The translations under genes and the position numbers were made by a program. From assembly GCA_928212115.1 (NCBI GenBank), contig CAKMRJ010002223.1:301258547-301322546 (forward strand): a stretch of DNA of 64,000 nt, given 5' to 3'. This stretch comes from Lactuca virosa. Taxonomy: Eukaryota > Streptophyta > Magnoliopsida > Asterales > Asteraceae. Within the stretch, counting starts at the first letter, position 1; every line of letters starts with the position of its first letter. Below are positions 1 through 10,347 of this stretch, piece after piece. A model generated the notes under the pieces. That model saw nothing but the letters and a program-made list of their open reading frames with translations, was not told the origin of the DNA and did not search any database.

Positions 1-642
1 ACAATCTGTTGGAGATTTTCCAACGACTATTGTTACGAAAACACTTCCATGGATTTTTCTATGGAAATGCGCCTATGGATTGTGCTACGAAATAATGTCA
101 ACAAACTTTGTTACAAAATCATGTTTTGCTATGGATTATTGGCTACGAAAGCTTCTATAGAATCTAGACCACAAATTTAGCTATGGAACCAAGACCATGA
201 AAGTTGCTACGAAATCATTACCATAGATTTTGCTACGGAAACATTGCTACGGATTTAGTTACGGAATCATGGCCACAAAATTTTCTACGAATATATGGCT
301 ACGGAAGTCGCTATGGATCCACTACAATGGAATTTTTGACGAAATCAATGCAATAAAATTAGCTACAGAAAGAGGACTACAGAATTCGAAATAGACCTAA
401 GACTACAAAATTCGTAACAAAATCTGTCTATGGAAAGTACTACAGAATACATTGGCTACAGATTTCATTTCGTTGTCACATTTGCTACGAAGTTACATTT
501 TTCGTTGCAAACACCTCACTAGGCATTTTTTTGGGACGAAAATAGATCGTTGTAAATTCCATAGTTATTCGTCTTTTGCAACGAAATTTCAGCTTTTTGT
601 AACGGATTCCTTCCATAGCAAAATTAGTATTTTCTTGTAGTG
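1..642. mobile_element. Terminal part of a CACTA (En/Spm-type) DNA transposon
   Basis: The block is packed with short degenerate copies of GCTACGAAA / CTATGGATT in both orientations and ends in TTTTCTTGTAGTG, the reverse complement of the CACTACAAGAAAA terminus characteristic of plant CACTA elements. Dense subterminal repeats next to such a terminus are the family's transposase-binding region. The other end and any transposase lie left of the window, so autonomy cannot be judged. The three bases after the terminus (AAT, 643-645) would be one copy of the expected 3-bp target duplication. Small reading frames inside the block are by-products of the repeats. Confidence 0.82.
630..642. repeat. 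CACTA terminal inverted repeat
   Basis: TTTTCTTGTAGTG; read on the other strand it begins CACTACAAGAAAA. It marks the exact outer boundary of the CACTA element. Confidence 0.85.
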
Positions 643-2621
643 AATCTTCCAAGATAATAAAGATGTAAGAGCTTTTTTAGAAAAAAATTTAGATATTTAA
701 TCCTAAAAATAAAAATATATAACCTTCAAATTGGAAAAAAAAATATAAAAATTAAATCGAAAAATAAAAAATATAAGTGTCCAATTGAAAAAAAAAATAT
801 AAGGGATTTTTTGAAAAACAAAATAAAATTGAGCTGTAATCTCCTAATATATTGAACCTTTTATGTAATTTACTCTAAAAATTATGATAACAAATCAAGA
901 CGAAATGGCTATAATCATTATACAAAATTTATTTTTAAAAGCTAATAAACCGTAGGTTAATGTAACCGTATCCCAACCAACAATCATTTTTTTAGTTTAA
1001 AAGGTCATTTATGATAATTTTTTTTTGTATCATAGATCACTTAACTTGTTAGTGACCTATTAGTTGTACCATTGATCTATTTTTTCCCTTGGTTTTACAG
1101 GTTACATGATGACTTAACATATGTGACTTTGCAAAAAAAAGCAATATTAGCATCCCCACATAGCTATTTCATCATCTTTTTCTTTTAGATTTCTTATTTT
1201 ATTAATTTACAAAAGAAAAAAACAAATGGAAATTTATCTCTTTTGGATCTAAACAATCGGAGCACAACCACCTTCTTCTTGAGACTCATCTACTAGTTAT
1301 CTTTCTTTTTCTTGTTCTATAATGTCATGAACAATCTTCTCTTTACTGATCATCATAAAATTGTTGGGCGATCTTCTCTTTACAGAATTCATGTATCTTG
1401 GGACGTCTAAACCGTCTTCCAAAACAAGGTCGTAGAATGGAATTTTTCAGATGAGAAATTCCAAAAGGAAGACACTAATAATGTACAAGGAGGAGGTGCT
1501 TAATTCTTGAGTGAAATGGGATTTCTAAATGAGACTACGCTATTTGCGATGGAGGTTGAAAAGGTTCAGGGAACTTGGAGTTTTGATCTCCATTTTCTTG
1601 TGCTCTGTTGCATTCAACTTATAGGTTTTCAAATTCGATTAGAAGATGATTTGGGTTTCGATTATAATGTATAAGAAGATCTGGTTTTCAGTTTTGATTT
1701 ATAAGAAGATCTGGGGTTTTGATTTGATTTAGAAGAAAATATGGGTTTCGATTTCGATTTAGAAGAAGATCCGGGTTTCTGGACGATTTGGGTTTTAAGT
1801 TGGGTAACTGATATCTGGTTCGTGGGTGGATGAGAGAAGAATTGTTGGTGGTTAATGATGGTTCATGGTGGTGTACTGTGGTAGTCATTGGTGGTGTTAG
1901 GTTTCTTTGTTTCTTGGATTAGTTGGTTCAAATATTTATATTTGGCTTAGGTTTTGAAGTTTTCTATTTTCGTTTGGAGAAAGAGAATGAGTTGTGTAGG
2001 ATTTTAAAGACGAACACATATCTTGAAGATGAACCCCTTCTGGATTTTGATGTTTTGCACCTGCAACTCCTATCTTCCTCACGCCTCCTCCTTTCCTAGC
2101 CTCAATATGTTTCTCCTCATTATTCTCTTTTCTTTAAATCGCTAAGTGAACTTACGTTGAGAGTTTTTTTTGACATGTTTGATTGTTTGATATCATGAAT
2201 AAAATGGAATGTTATATGTGAAGATAAACCGTATGTTTTGGTTTATAAAGATGGAAGCTTTGGGTTCCAAAAGTCATACTGAAAAAACGAAGGTCAAACA
2301 CACATGACAGTAAGGTTTTTTTGTCGGCATGGCGGCATGGAGATGCATTTCTAAAGAAAAAGAAAAAAGAAAAATCCACATGGATTATTCTTTTTAAAAT
2401 TTAGTTCTTAAAAGAAATATACAAAAGCCAAATAAGTTAATTGTAATAGGTAAACCAACATTAAATTTGTTATTTCCCTATTTAGTAGGTAAAACACAAG
2501 TTTATGCCCCTAAACTACAAAAAAATAACATGAAGGACGTTTTAAACAAAAAAGTTATAGTTGTTGGGTCATAGTAACATTAACCCTAAAACTTATGCAA
2601 TGATAGAAACATATAAAATTA
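643..2621. other. AT-rich spacer without a recognisable gene
   Basis: About 2 kb of low-complexity, A/T-rich sequence. 700-830 has loosely repeated A-rich tracts and 1634-1778 a short degenerate tandem repeat. Small reading frames here have no recognisable domain and follow the repeat periodicity. I see no RNA gene or clear promoter. Confidence 0.6.
1634..1778. repeat. Degenerate ~30-bp tandem repeat (about five units)
   Basis: Units built on GATTTAGAAGAAGAT plus CTGGGTTTC recur near 1635, 1669, 1695, 1725 and 1755 with small differences. The minus-strand reading of this block gives a repetitive Asn/Leu/Pro peptide that I regard as an artefact of the repeat. Confidence 0.6.
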
Positions 2622-2873
2622 GGAAAATGACTCAGGAGGGTAACCAACTATTGATTTTGTTCACATTTGGTCCTTTTTTGTACGCAATATATCATCGAAC
2701 TTGTTGTTTGTGTTCAACATAACCCTTTTGACAGACTATCACAGGTGATAGCCGGTTAAATGGGTTATGGAGAACACAAACAACACCTTCTATGGTATAT
2801 TGCGTACAAAAAAAAGGAAAATGACCAAATGTGTACAAAATCAACAGTTGGTTACCATCATGGTTCATTTTCC
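2622..2873. mobile_element. Foldback MITE-like element, copy 1
   Basis: The left arm (from GGAAAATGACTCAGGAGGG) and right arm (ending in TCATTTTCC) are inverted repeats of about 100 bp that meet around TGATAGCCGG near 2748, so the whole unit can fold into one hairpin. A second copy lies at 5212-5461. It has no coding capacity. Superfamily is uncertain because I cannot find an unambiguous target duplication. Confidence 0.7.
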
Positions 2874-3027
2874 CTATTTTCCCAAAAGCAAGATTTCATT
2901 TTATTTTACTAAAGAAAACATTTGTGTATAGTGAATCAGGCCCTAGTGTTTACATTTTACTTATTGTCCTCTTCTCCTCGTATCAACGTTATCATTAGAA
3001 ATTGTCCATTGATACTCATTAGATATC
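2874..3027. other. Short spacer with solo-LTR target site
   Basis: No gene seen. The last five bases, ATATC (3023-3027), are the left target-site duplication of the adjoining solo LTR. Confidence 0.6.
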
Positions 3028-4347
3028 TGTAACATCCCAAAAATCTAAGTAAAAATTTAATTTTTATTTCAATCCAAATACCATCAAATCATATATCAAC
3101 CACTCAAAAGTATGTCATAGTGAATTAGTTATCAGAGTACAATTCCCAAAATCAGAAATGTGCGGAAAAACATAGGTGGATGCACTGCGATCAAACTAGG
3201 CTCTTCCTTTTCAAACCGGAAGTACCTGAAAACATAGTAATTACACGGGGTAATAACCCATAAAAGGTCTAGACTACCATCCAATATGCTAAGGGGTAAA
3301 AGACCATTTTGCCCTTCCCTTAGTGGGTCTCTCAACCAATGGCCCAAGCCCAAAAGACCTAAGGCCCAGCAAGGCCCAAAAGACCTAAAACCCAATAATG
3401 GCCCAAAAAGGCAAAACGCCCAATAATGGCCCAAACGTCCTAAAACCCAAAAAGGCCTACTGGTGAGTACGCTAAGCGTACCACCAATATGCCCCGCATA
3501 CTAACTTTCGCCAAAGGAAATCGGGGACTCAGGCACATACACTCATCGTACACTTACGTACGCTCGACGTACGACCCAGATAGCCAAAACATCATTAAGC
3601 ACTTAATGCATTAAGTCTAAACATCTATTTTGTAGATCTGGCTCTTAGGGGATGTCTTAAACAATAAAGTCACTAACTTGATGCCTTTGCATGGCTCAAA
3701 GAGACTCAAACCTTAGATGTAGCATTCTACTTCCATCAAATGATCATTAACTCATGCATGGTTGATCTACAACCATCAAGATGCAAAATTTATGGACTAG
3801 GAACCTTAGAAACATCAAAAGGAACATCTCATGACTTTTGGAGTAACATTTACTCACAAGAACTCATTCATGGGACGAAAATATGCTAAAATTTCAACTA
3901 GTTCTAGATCTAAGCATAAAATAACCAAGGTAAAAACTTTATACCTCTAGGAAGCTGAGGAAGATGAGTAAACCCTGGATCTACCAACTCCTACTTGATC
4001 AATGCTCCTTCACCAAGTTTCTTCTTCTTCAAGATACACCAAAACACACACAAGGATCAACTCTCTCTAGAAATGGGTTAGGGTTTTGAGATAGTGGTTA
4101 AAGGGGCAATGGATGCTGATAATGAGAGAGTCTTAGGACATAAGGTGTTTAAATAAGGTTCAAACTCTAAAATTTAGGGTTTTCTCCTGGCTCACGTACG
4201 CCCATCGTAGCAGGGGGTTAACCCCGTGTCCAACATCCTTCGAGGTACGCCCATCATACCTCATGTGTGTCCAACATATGAGGTCTTCATGCAAAATAAA
4301 TAAACATTTAATAAATAAGAAACTTACCTGAAATACCGGGTGTTACA
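3028..4347 (-). mobile_element. Solo LTR of a Ty3-like element, with intact target duplication
   Basis: Read on the minus strand it starts TGTAACACCCGG and ends GGGATGTTACA, the same TGTAAC...GTTACA ends as the LTRs of elements A and B in this window. The 5-bp duplication ATATC flanks it (3023-3027 and 4348-4352). No internal domain is attached, so it is a solo LTR left by LTR-LTR recombination. It carries TACGC...GCGTA quasi-palindromes and many GGCCCA words like the A and B LTRs, and a splice-acceptor-like TTTTCAG/GTACTTCC (minus, near 3222-3235) at the place where A and B have theirs. No minisatellite and no clear GTGAGT donor remain. Confidence 0.85.
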
Positions 4348-4539
4348 ATATCTCAAGTAAATCCATCTCTTGACCAACTAGGATATTCAAAAAAGATAAA
4401 ATACAGTTTTGTTCATTGATAAAGGCTTGTATTCACCATCCTCATCATCTAAAGAAACCATGTAAATGCCCTCCCTCAAATCATTAGAAAAAGTTTGACA
4501 AGTGTTGCCATAAGTCTGATTAAGATGATCAACATCAAC
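4348..4539. other. Single-copy-looking spacer, possible gene relic
   Basis: Between two mobile elements, the minus strand has an open stretch of about 50 codons (…DHLNQTYGNTCQTF…) ending in a stop near 4387. It continues across the neighbouring hAT-like insertion for only a few codons before a stop. I do not recognise the family; it may be a fragment of a decayed host gene or chance. Bases 4532-4539 (ACATCAAC) are the hAT-like target duplication. Confidence 0.3.
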
Positions 4540-4962
4540 TAGTGTTCTAAAAGGCGCGCCATGGCGCGCGCCAAGGCATGTCATGATGTGAGGCGTGACT
4601 TCTTCATTACGAAAAGTCTCATAACATTGTTGGTAGGCGTTATGTGTGAGCACGACGTGATATGGCGTGTTATGACGCATGATTTTTCGTTTGAGACACG
4701 TTTTTTTGCTCTTTGTTATGTCTTTTCTAATCGATCATACAAATATTGTGTTTTTTGATAATTTTTTGTTATTAGTTATTGATATAACACTTCTAAAAAC
4801 TAGTTATTTTTTATATAAATCTTATGTGGTAATATAATTATAAATTAATACAAAATTGTTGTCGTACATCTCGTCTTGAAAAACGTCATGGCTCGCCATG
4901 GCTCGTAAAGCGTGAGGCTTGGCCTTGCCGCCACGTCGCGCCTCACACCATTTAGAACATTT
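4540..4962. mobile_element. hAT-like non-autonomous element (MITE) with 8-bp target duplication
   Basis: The ends are imperfect inverted repeats: TAGTGTTCTAAAAGG on the left, and AAATGTTCTAAATGG read inward from the right. The exact 8-bp sequence ACATCAAC lies on both sides (4532-4539 and 4963-4970), the duplication length typical of hAT transposition. Inside are GC-rich subterminal motifs (GGCGCGCCATGG, TGGCTCGCCATGG) and an AT-rich core. No transposase is encoded. Small frames at 4561-4758 and 4912-5094 belong to the element. Confidence 0.82.
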
Positions 4963-4970
4963 ACATCAAC

Positions 4971-5211
4971 GTTAGCATTTGATGTTGATATTATACATGT
5001 TTGTCGACTTCACATCCATACGAGAGGAATTAACCATCAAAATTTACTTAATGTTTTTATTTTAGTTGTTTGTACTTCGATTTGCACTTGTTGAACGATT
5101 TTGCCAATAGTAGTTGAAGAACCCCATTATTCCCCAAACATGTAATTGGCCTTGACATATACTATCTCATTGATTTCCAATTCATATTTTTCATGTCATT
5201 TGTAATAAAAA
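4971..5211. other. Spacer without a recognised feature
   Basis: Runs from the hAT-like target duplication to the second foldback element. AT-rich, no gene or RNA gene seen. Confidence 0.5.
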
Positions 5212-5461
5212 GGAAAATGACACGGGAGGGTAATTAACTGTTGATTTTATTCACAGTTAGTCACTTTTTTTATATACGCAATATATCATCGAACTTGTTG
5301 TTTGTGTTCACTATAACTCTTTTGACTGGCTATCGCCTATGATAGCCGGTCAAAAGAGTTATGGTGAACACAAACAACAAGTTCGATAATATATTACGTA
5401 CAAAAAAAAATAACAAAATATAAACAAAATCAACATTTTATTATCTTCTTAGTCATTTTCC
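5212..5461. mobile_element. Foldback MITE-like element, copy 2
   Basis: Same family as 2622-2873: it opens GGAAAATGACACGGGAGGG, carries long inverted arms around GATAGCCGGTCAAAAG and closes GTCATTTTCC. The arms of this copy are better preserved near the centre. The last ~25 bp of the copy and flank (CTTAGTCATTTTCCGTATA) are repeated at about 5497-5516, a small local duplication. No coding capacity. Confidence 0.7.
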
Positions 5462-5768
5462 GTATAAAATTAAAGATGCTTTAAAAGTTTTCATTCTTAG
5501 TCATTTTCCGTATAATACGTGTGGTTGAAAAATGTAAGTTAAATGAATGTCTGGTAAGGCCATGTGCTTACTAAAATCGTGCTCAATTACTACTATAGTA
5601 CTATGATACATCACTGTTTTAGTTGGAAATTAAAAATAATACAGATATACACGTACCAAAGCAATTAGTGACCTAAAATACATAAACTTAGTTGAAACAA
5701 CGAACATCCTTTTTCACCCTCTTGTAAAACTACCAGAACGATACTTTAGAAACAAATCTATTTATTCC

Positions 5769-7363
5769 TTATGAAACGTAATTATTCGGATCTATATTGT
5801 TATCAACTGCAACAAGACAAAGAGCATTTTTCTTGTGGAGAACGAGCCCAGGAGTTGTCATGGTGTCTACATCCTCTGCCTTCATCCCATCTGGTAATTT
5901 CCAGTCAAATGTGTAAAGGAGATTCGAAAGGGTCAATTCCATGGTGGCAACTCCGATTGCCAATCCTGGACACCCTCTTCGACCCGAACCAAATGGGATG
6001 AACTCGAACTCCGTCCCTTTGAAATCATAGCTGCTAACCAAAAACCTCTCTGGCTCAAACTCTTCTGGTTTTTCCCAACATTCAGGGTCTCGCCCAATAG
6101 CCCATGAATTAACATAAACCAGAGTCTTCTTAGGAATCTCATATCCGTTTAAAAAACATACATCAATCGTTTCTCGTGGGATCAAGAGAGGTGCAGCCGG
6201 GTATAATCTAAGTGACTCTTTTATTACTGCCTTTAAGTAGTCGAGTTTTGGTAGGTCATCTTCATCGATCTTTCCTTTGTTACCTGCTGCGTTTCTGACC
6301 TCTTGTTGAGCCCTTTTTAAAGCTTTAGGGTTCTTGATGAGTAGAGTCAGCGCCCATACTACTGCAGATGCACTCGTTTCTGTACCTGCCAAGAAGATAT
6401 CCTGCAAAAGAAAGAGCCTGAAACTTAGTTTGATGCTAACAAGATAGAGGTACTTTATTTCCCGAAATCATTAACACCCACCATAACTATTGCTTTGATG
6501 TGATCGAAAGTGAGATCGAGTAAAAAAGAGTTGTCATTCTTGAGCTGAAGCAAGATGTCAATGATATCGTCATGCATTTTGTTGGTTCTACTCTCGGAAT
6601 TTAAATGCTCATCCACAAGTTCTTGGTAGAAAGCATCCATATCATTGAAATTCTTCTGTAGCTTAGCCATGCTCCCGTTGAGATGATCAAGCCACCCCAT
6701 CAACGGAAAATAATCCCTATAATACAACTGCACCAACACCGCTTGACACTCCAAAAGAAGCCCATGAAAACGGCTCATTTCTGGTCCATTTCTCTTACCG
6801 AAAGCCATTCTACAGATTATCATACTCGTAAGAGTCATTACAGTCTCGTTCAAATTCACCACTACTTCTGATGAAGAAGAAGAAGTGACGATTTGGGATT
6901 TTATTTTGTTGATCATGAGCAAGACTTCTTCTTCACGATCACCACGAAACGAAAGCACCCTTCTCGAAGTGAAAAGATGAAGAGTGCAAATCTTTCTTAT
7001 TTCTCTCCAGTAATCATTGTAAGGCGTCAAAATCAAACCTTTGTAGCCATACGTGATCTTTTTTTGGCCTGTAAGAACAGGCCTACTACAAAAGATCGCA
7101 TCATTTGTTTTCAAGACTTCTTTCGCCATCCGTGCTGAAGAAACAACCAGCGTTTGGACAGAGCCCAGGCGTAGGGACATGAGTGGGCCGTAGCGTTTGG
7201 ATAGTTGCCATAGATGGTCGGAGAGGTTGGAGGTGTCGAGCTGGTGCAAGTTTCCGATTATGGGAAGTCCACGCGGGGCTGGTGGGAATTTTGATCTAGG
7301 GTTTCTAAAGTTTGAAAGAATGAAGAGAAGGAATAAAGAGAGGACTGCTGATATAATGACCAA
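5769..7363 (-). CDS. Cytochrome P450, CYP83/CYP71-clan type, two exons, nonsense codon just upstream
   Basis: A-type plant P450 monooxygenase, expected to be ER-anchored and fed electrons by a P450 reductase. Exon 1 is 7363-6482, exon 2 is 6401-5769, and the 80-nt GT-AG intron (6402-6481) is phase 0 just before the oxygen-binding helix, as is usual for this clan. The open part codes about 504 residues, a normal length. It has a hydrophobic anchor (residues 2-17), a proline-rich hinge PPAPRGLP (27-34), the I-helix AGTETS (299-304), ExxR as ESLR (356-359), PERF (411-414) and the heme loop FGSGRRGCPG with Cys438. Overall wording (YGPLM.LRLGSV, DYWRE.RKIC, LVYVNSWAIGRDP) is most like CYP83. The substrate is unknown. 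Oddity: residue 1 is TTG. In-frame ATGs at 7385-7387 and 7373-7375 are cut off by TAA at 7364-7366, so translation from the natural start would stop after 3 or 7 codons. It may be a young pseudogene or a null allele. Confidence 0.85.
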
Positions 7364-7387
7364 TTAGGCAGCCATTATTGCATTCAT
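7364..7387 (-). other. Upstream ATGs of the P450 interrupted by an in-frame TAA
   Basis: Reading on the minus strand, ATG (7387-7385), a second in-frame ATG (7375-7373), GCT GCC, then TAA (7366-7364), then the open P450 frame. The residues after the stop are a typical P450 membrane anchor, so one of these ATGs was probably the ancestral start and the TAA a later point change. The next in-frame ATG is about 60 codons into the protein, past the anchor and hinge. Confidence 0.7.
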
Positions 7388-7414
7388 TTGTGAAGTTTGG
7401 CATCTATACCATCT

Positions 7415-7424
7415 CTTTATATAG
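7415..7424 (-). promoter_or_regulatory. TATA box of the P450 gene
   Basis: CTATATAAAG on the minus strand, 27 bases before the first in-frame ATG and about 40 before the second. With initiation roughly 30 nt downstream, the leader would be very short, favouring the second ATG (7373-7375) as the original start. Confidence 0.6.
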
Positions 7425-7430
7425 AGGAGA

Positions 7431-7929
7431 CAGTCCTAATATAATTTTATTCAAATTTCGTGGCTTGACAGGTCAAATTAGGGTTTGAGATAAAGATCGA
7501 CAGTTTTTTCTTTGTAAGATAAGGTCATTGTCATATTTATTTGTTAAAAGGGGATTTTGAAATGCAAAAAAGGCTTCGGCCTCACTTCTCCCATATTATT
7601 TTAAATATAGCTACAAAATGTTCCTTCGAGTTTCACATTATTATTCCTCTTAACAAAACTGGGTTACGGTTTTCAAAATATATTTTATTATTAATGTCAT
7701 ATTTTAACAAAATGTGGTACCACAAAAACAATATCATGCCACTGTGCATTACAACTTAATTAGATATGTCCCTCTTCTATATTCAAAGCTCACTTTTAGA
7801 GATTAGCATTCTTTAACCTTTTGCTTTTAAACCTGAAATACATGATCATGACATTAATACATAACAGAAAAAATTTCTCGTTAGCTACATTATGAGTTTA
7901 GACACAATTTATTATAAAAACATTTGATA
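7431..7929. other. P450 upstream region, no further gene seen
   Basis: AT-rich sequence on the promoter side of the P450. Apart from the TATA box I see no gene, repeat or RNA gene. Confidence 0.5.
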
Positions 7930-8367
7930 AAAATCTTTTATTCCAACATACTTCGGGCTGGTGGGTGTGGGCAACATGTTAAGACATGTTATCATACCCA
8001 AAAGTTGCCAACTCATAATGCCATGTCATCTTTAACACCATTTGATTTATCTAGGAAACGGTGTGCAAATGTTATAACATGTTATAACATGTTAAGAGAT
8101 ACAAAGAGAGTTAGAGAGTGAGTGAGATAATGGCTTTTGATTGGTTGATTCTCACATTACTTCCCGTGGCCATGGTAACATTTCTTAACATAACACCAAA
8201 TAACATGAGAGGGGGTGGTGTTTCGGTGTTATGGCGCCGTTATGGGAGCTGCCAAATTAGCATAACGTCGTATGGCGTTGCCCATATCGGATGGTCTCAT
8301 GAAGTGTTATATGTATACAATGCATGTCATAACCCGAAGTAAAATCTTTTATTCCAACATGCTTCGG
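7930..8367. repeat. 384-bp segment framed by a 27-bp direct repeat; possible small mobile element
   Basis: The 27 bases at 7930-7956 recur at 8341-8367 with one difference. The segment between has a TACTTCGGG-like end on the left and the matching CCCGAAGTA on the right, internal inverted GGGCAAC / GTTGCCC, and repeated AACATGTT words. This suggests a small non-autonomous element, but the framing repeat is longer than a usual DNA-transposon duplication and overlaps the inverted ends, so the mechanism is open. Reading frames inside have no recognisable domain. Confidence 0.45.
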
Positions 8368-8574
8368 TGTTGAAAAATATTGTTATTTCTTAATATTATT
8401 CAATCTTAACTTGAAAAGGAAAAAACATGAAGTCTTGATCTAACATGACATGGTTAGTGCAAGTTAAATTGAAAAGTATTATTGAAATAATGGCTAGTGA
8501 GCATTTAATCAGAAATTGAAGGATGGTGCTATAATATACAAAAGATGGAGGTTATGGGAGCTAACTTGTGAGGT

Positions 8575-8959
8575 TGTTGGACAAATTGAAGAAGTCTAAT
8601 AATCATAGGGGTTATATAGTAATATTTGGAGTCAAAACTGATGCCGACCAGTTAGGGTTTAAATATATAACCGCACTCTCTGTCAACAAATATTATTCAG
8701 TATAACTACTATACACATAAATCGTCTATTCTCATATTTTCTCTGTGAATTGTTGTAACATTTAAGGGTTTCATCTTGGGTTTCATATATTCAGTTGTTC
8801 TTAGTTACAAATTAACTATTTAGTGATTAGAATAGTATTGAGAGTAGTTTAGGTGGTTTGTAGTGAGGATTTTTCTTGTAAAACTATGTGAAAACAATCT
8901 GATTCTTTGATTCAATAAGAATTGATTATGTTGGGAATAAGCTATTGAGTTTCTTCACA
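8575..8959 (+). mobile_element. Ty1/copia-type 5' LTR
   Basis: Starts TGTTGGACAAATTG and ends ...TTCTTCACA directly before a tRNA-Met primer-binding site. AAATATATAA (8661-8670) is a plausible TATA box and AATAAG near 8920 a plausible polyadenylation signal. At about 385 bp it has a usual copia LTR size. The end is placed within two bases. No downstream partner LTR is seen, probably because later insertions displaced it. Confidence 0.65.
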
Positions 8960-8970
8960 TGGTATCAGAG
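8960..8970 (+). other. Primer-binding site (initiator tRNA-Met)
   Basis: TGGTATCAGAG immediately follows the LTR; it is complementary to the 3' end of plant initiator tRNA-Met. Confidence 0.75.
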
Positions 8971-10347
8971 ATACTCGATTATGAAGGAGCTCAGTTGTAG
9001 TTTTTCCGTACCGTGTCTTTGGAAAGTAGGATTTTTGAAGGTTGTATGTCATTCAGATCTCTTTGCAGATGTGTTTGATCGTCAGATTCATTGGTTGTTC
9101 TTGGGGCTACAAGTCAGATCAACGATGTCTCTTGGTGTTTTCAAAGCGACGTTCTCGATGGCTAGAGTTTCCAACACCTACGGTTCACGACGTGTTTTGA
9201 TAGATAAGGTTCACGACGTGCTCTTCAGATCTTATTAATTTGAAAGAAGATTCTTTGTTGCTGGTGAACTCGAGACATTTTCTCTTGTGAAGTTTTTTAC
9301 TCTCGGTGTCGACGTTCATCATATGCGAGTACAACTCCTTTCTGACCGTTGTTCTTTTTTTCTTTAGAATCAATAGATCTCACCTGATTTGTCTATGGTT
9401 CTACTTTGGTTCTAGATTTTCTACATCTTATCTGTTATATCTTGTTGGATCGTTTGAAATTGATTTTTTTCACAAATCTCCGATATACTTGATGTTTACT
9501 CTAGATCTTTGAGTCAGTATTTTTAGATCTGTGTATATATCGTGTTTTTTTTGTAATTTCATCAAGTCTATCGAGTTCAATTGATATGCTCACTTGGCGC
9601 CTTCCTAAACTGACCCTGGTTCTGTCTTTTGTTATATGTTAAGCATCTTGTTTTGCTTTTACTCCATGCCTGAGGTTTGATCCTTTTCAGATTATATCTC
9701 TTTGCCTCAGGACAGGTTCTTGTTAATTGTTTGTCATTCTAGATATGGTCTTTTACATACATTAGTTCTATTATTGTTATGTTCCTTTTCAGAGATAGTC
9801 ATCACTTAAAACTGGTCCAATTTCTAATATTAAATGATCATCTTAACCAACATTGTCTATAACATTGTTTGTTTGGGTTACAGTTTGTTGGTTTTTTGTT
9901 TTGTGTTTATGGCTCTATTTGCTGGTCAAAAATATCAACAAGAACATGTTTCCGCTCATTGTAAGTGATATTCTCTGCTTGATGTACTAAGGTTAAGATT
10001 GTTCTGAAGGTATTTCTCTTGGTTTCCTCTTAGCCTTTATCAATGTTGTTTCATGTGCTAAGGGTTGCTTTATGTTTTTTACTGTCAATCATCAACACTT
10101 GTTTGGTCTTGTCACATACCTCTACCTATTGTGATGAACCTTAAATTGGCTATGAATCATGTTAGGTAGAGGTACATGAGTTATGCTTACCCTACTTTAA
10201 GTATAGCTTATGTTTAAGTTCATTATCATTATTATGAACCTATAAACAATATATGTACTAACTATTATAAACTATACAAAGTGTTATTATAATACTTTTT
10301 AACTTCTCGCGATACGGGGAATCTAGTTTGAAGGGTCGCATAGGGTT
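8971..10347 (+). other. Decayed internal region of the first copia element
   Basis: T-rich sequence after the primer-binding site with only short frames and no recognisable gag or pol motif. It is interrupted at 10348 by the next copia LTR. Confidence 0.45.

Noticed and set aside
3132..3434. 100-codon minus-strand frame
   Set aside because: Lies inside the solo LTR and consists of translated GGCCCA repeats.
4551..4570. GGCGCGCCATGG looks like joined cloning sites
   Set aside because: It lies within a MITE that has precise inverted ends and an 8-bp duplication, and similar CATGGC palindromes recur at the other end, so it is natural sequence.
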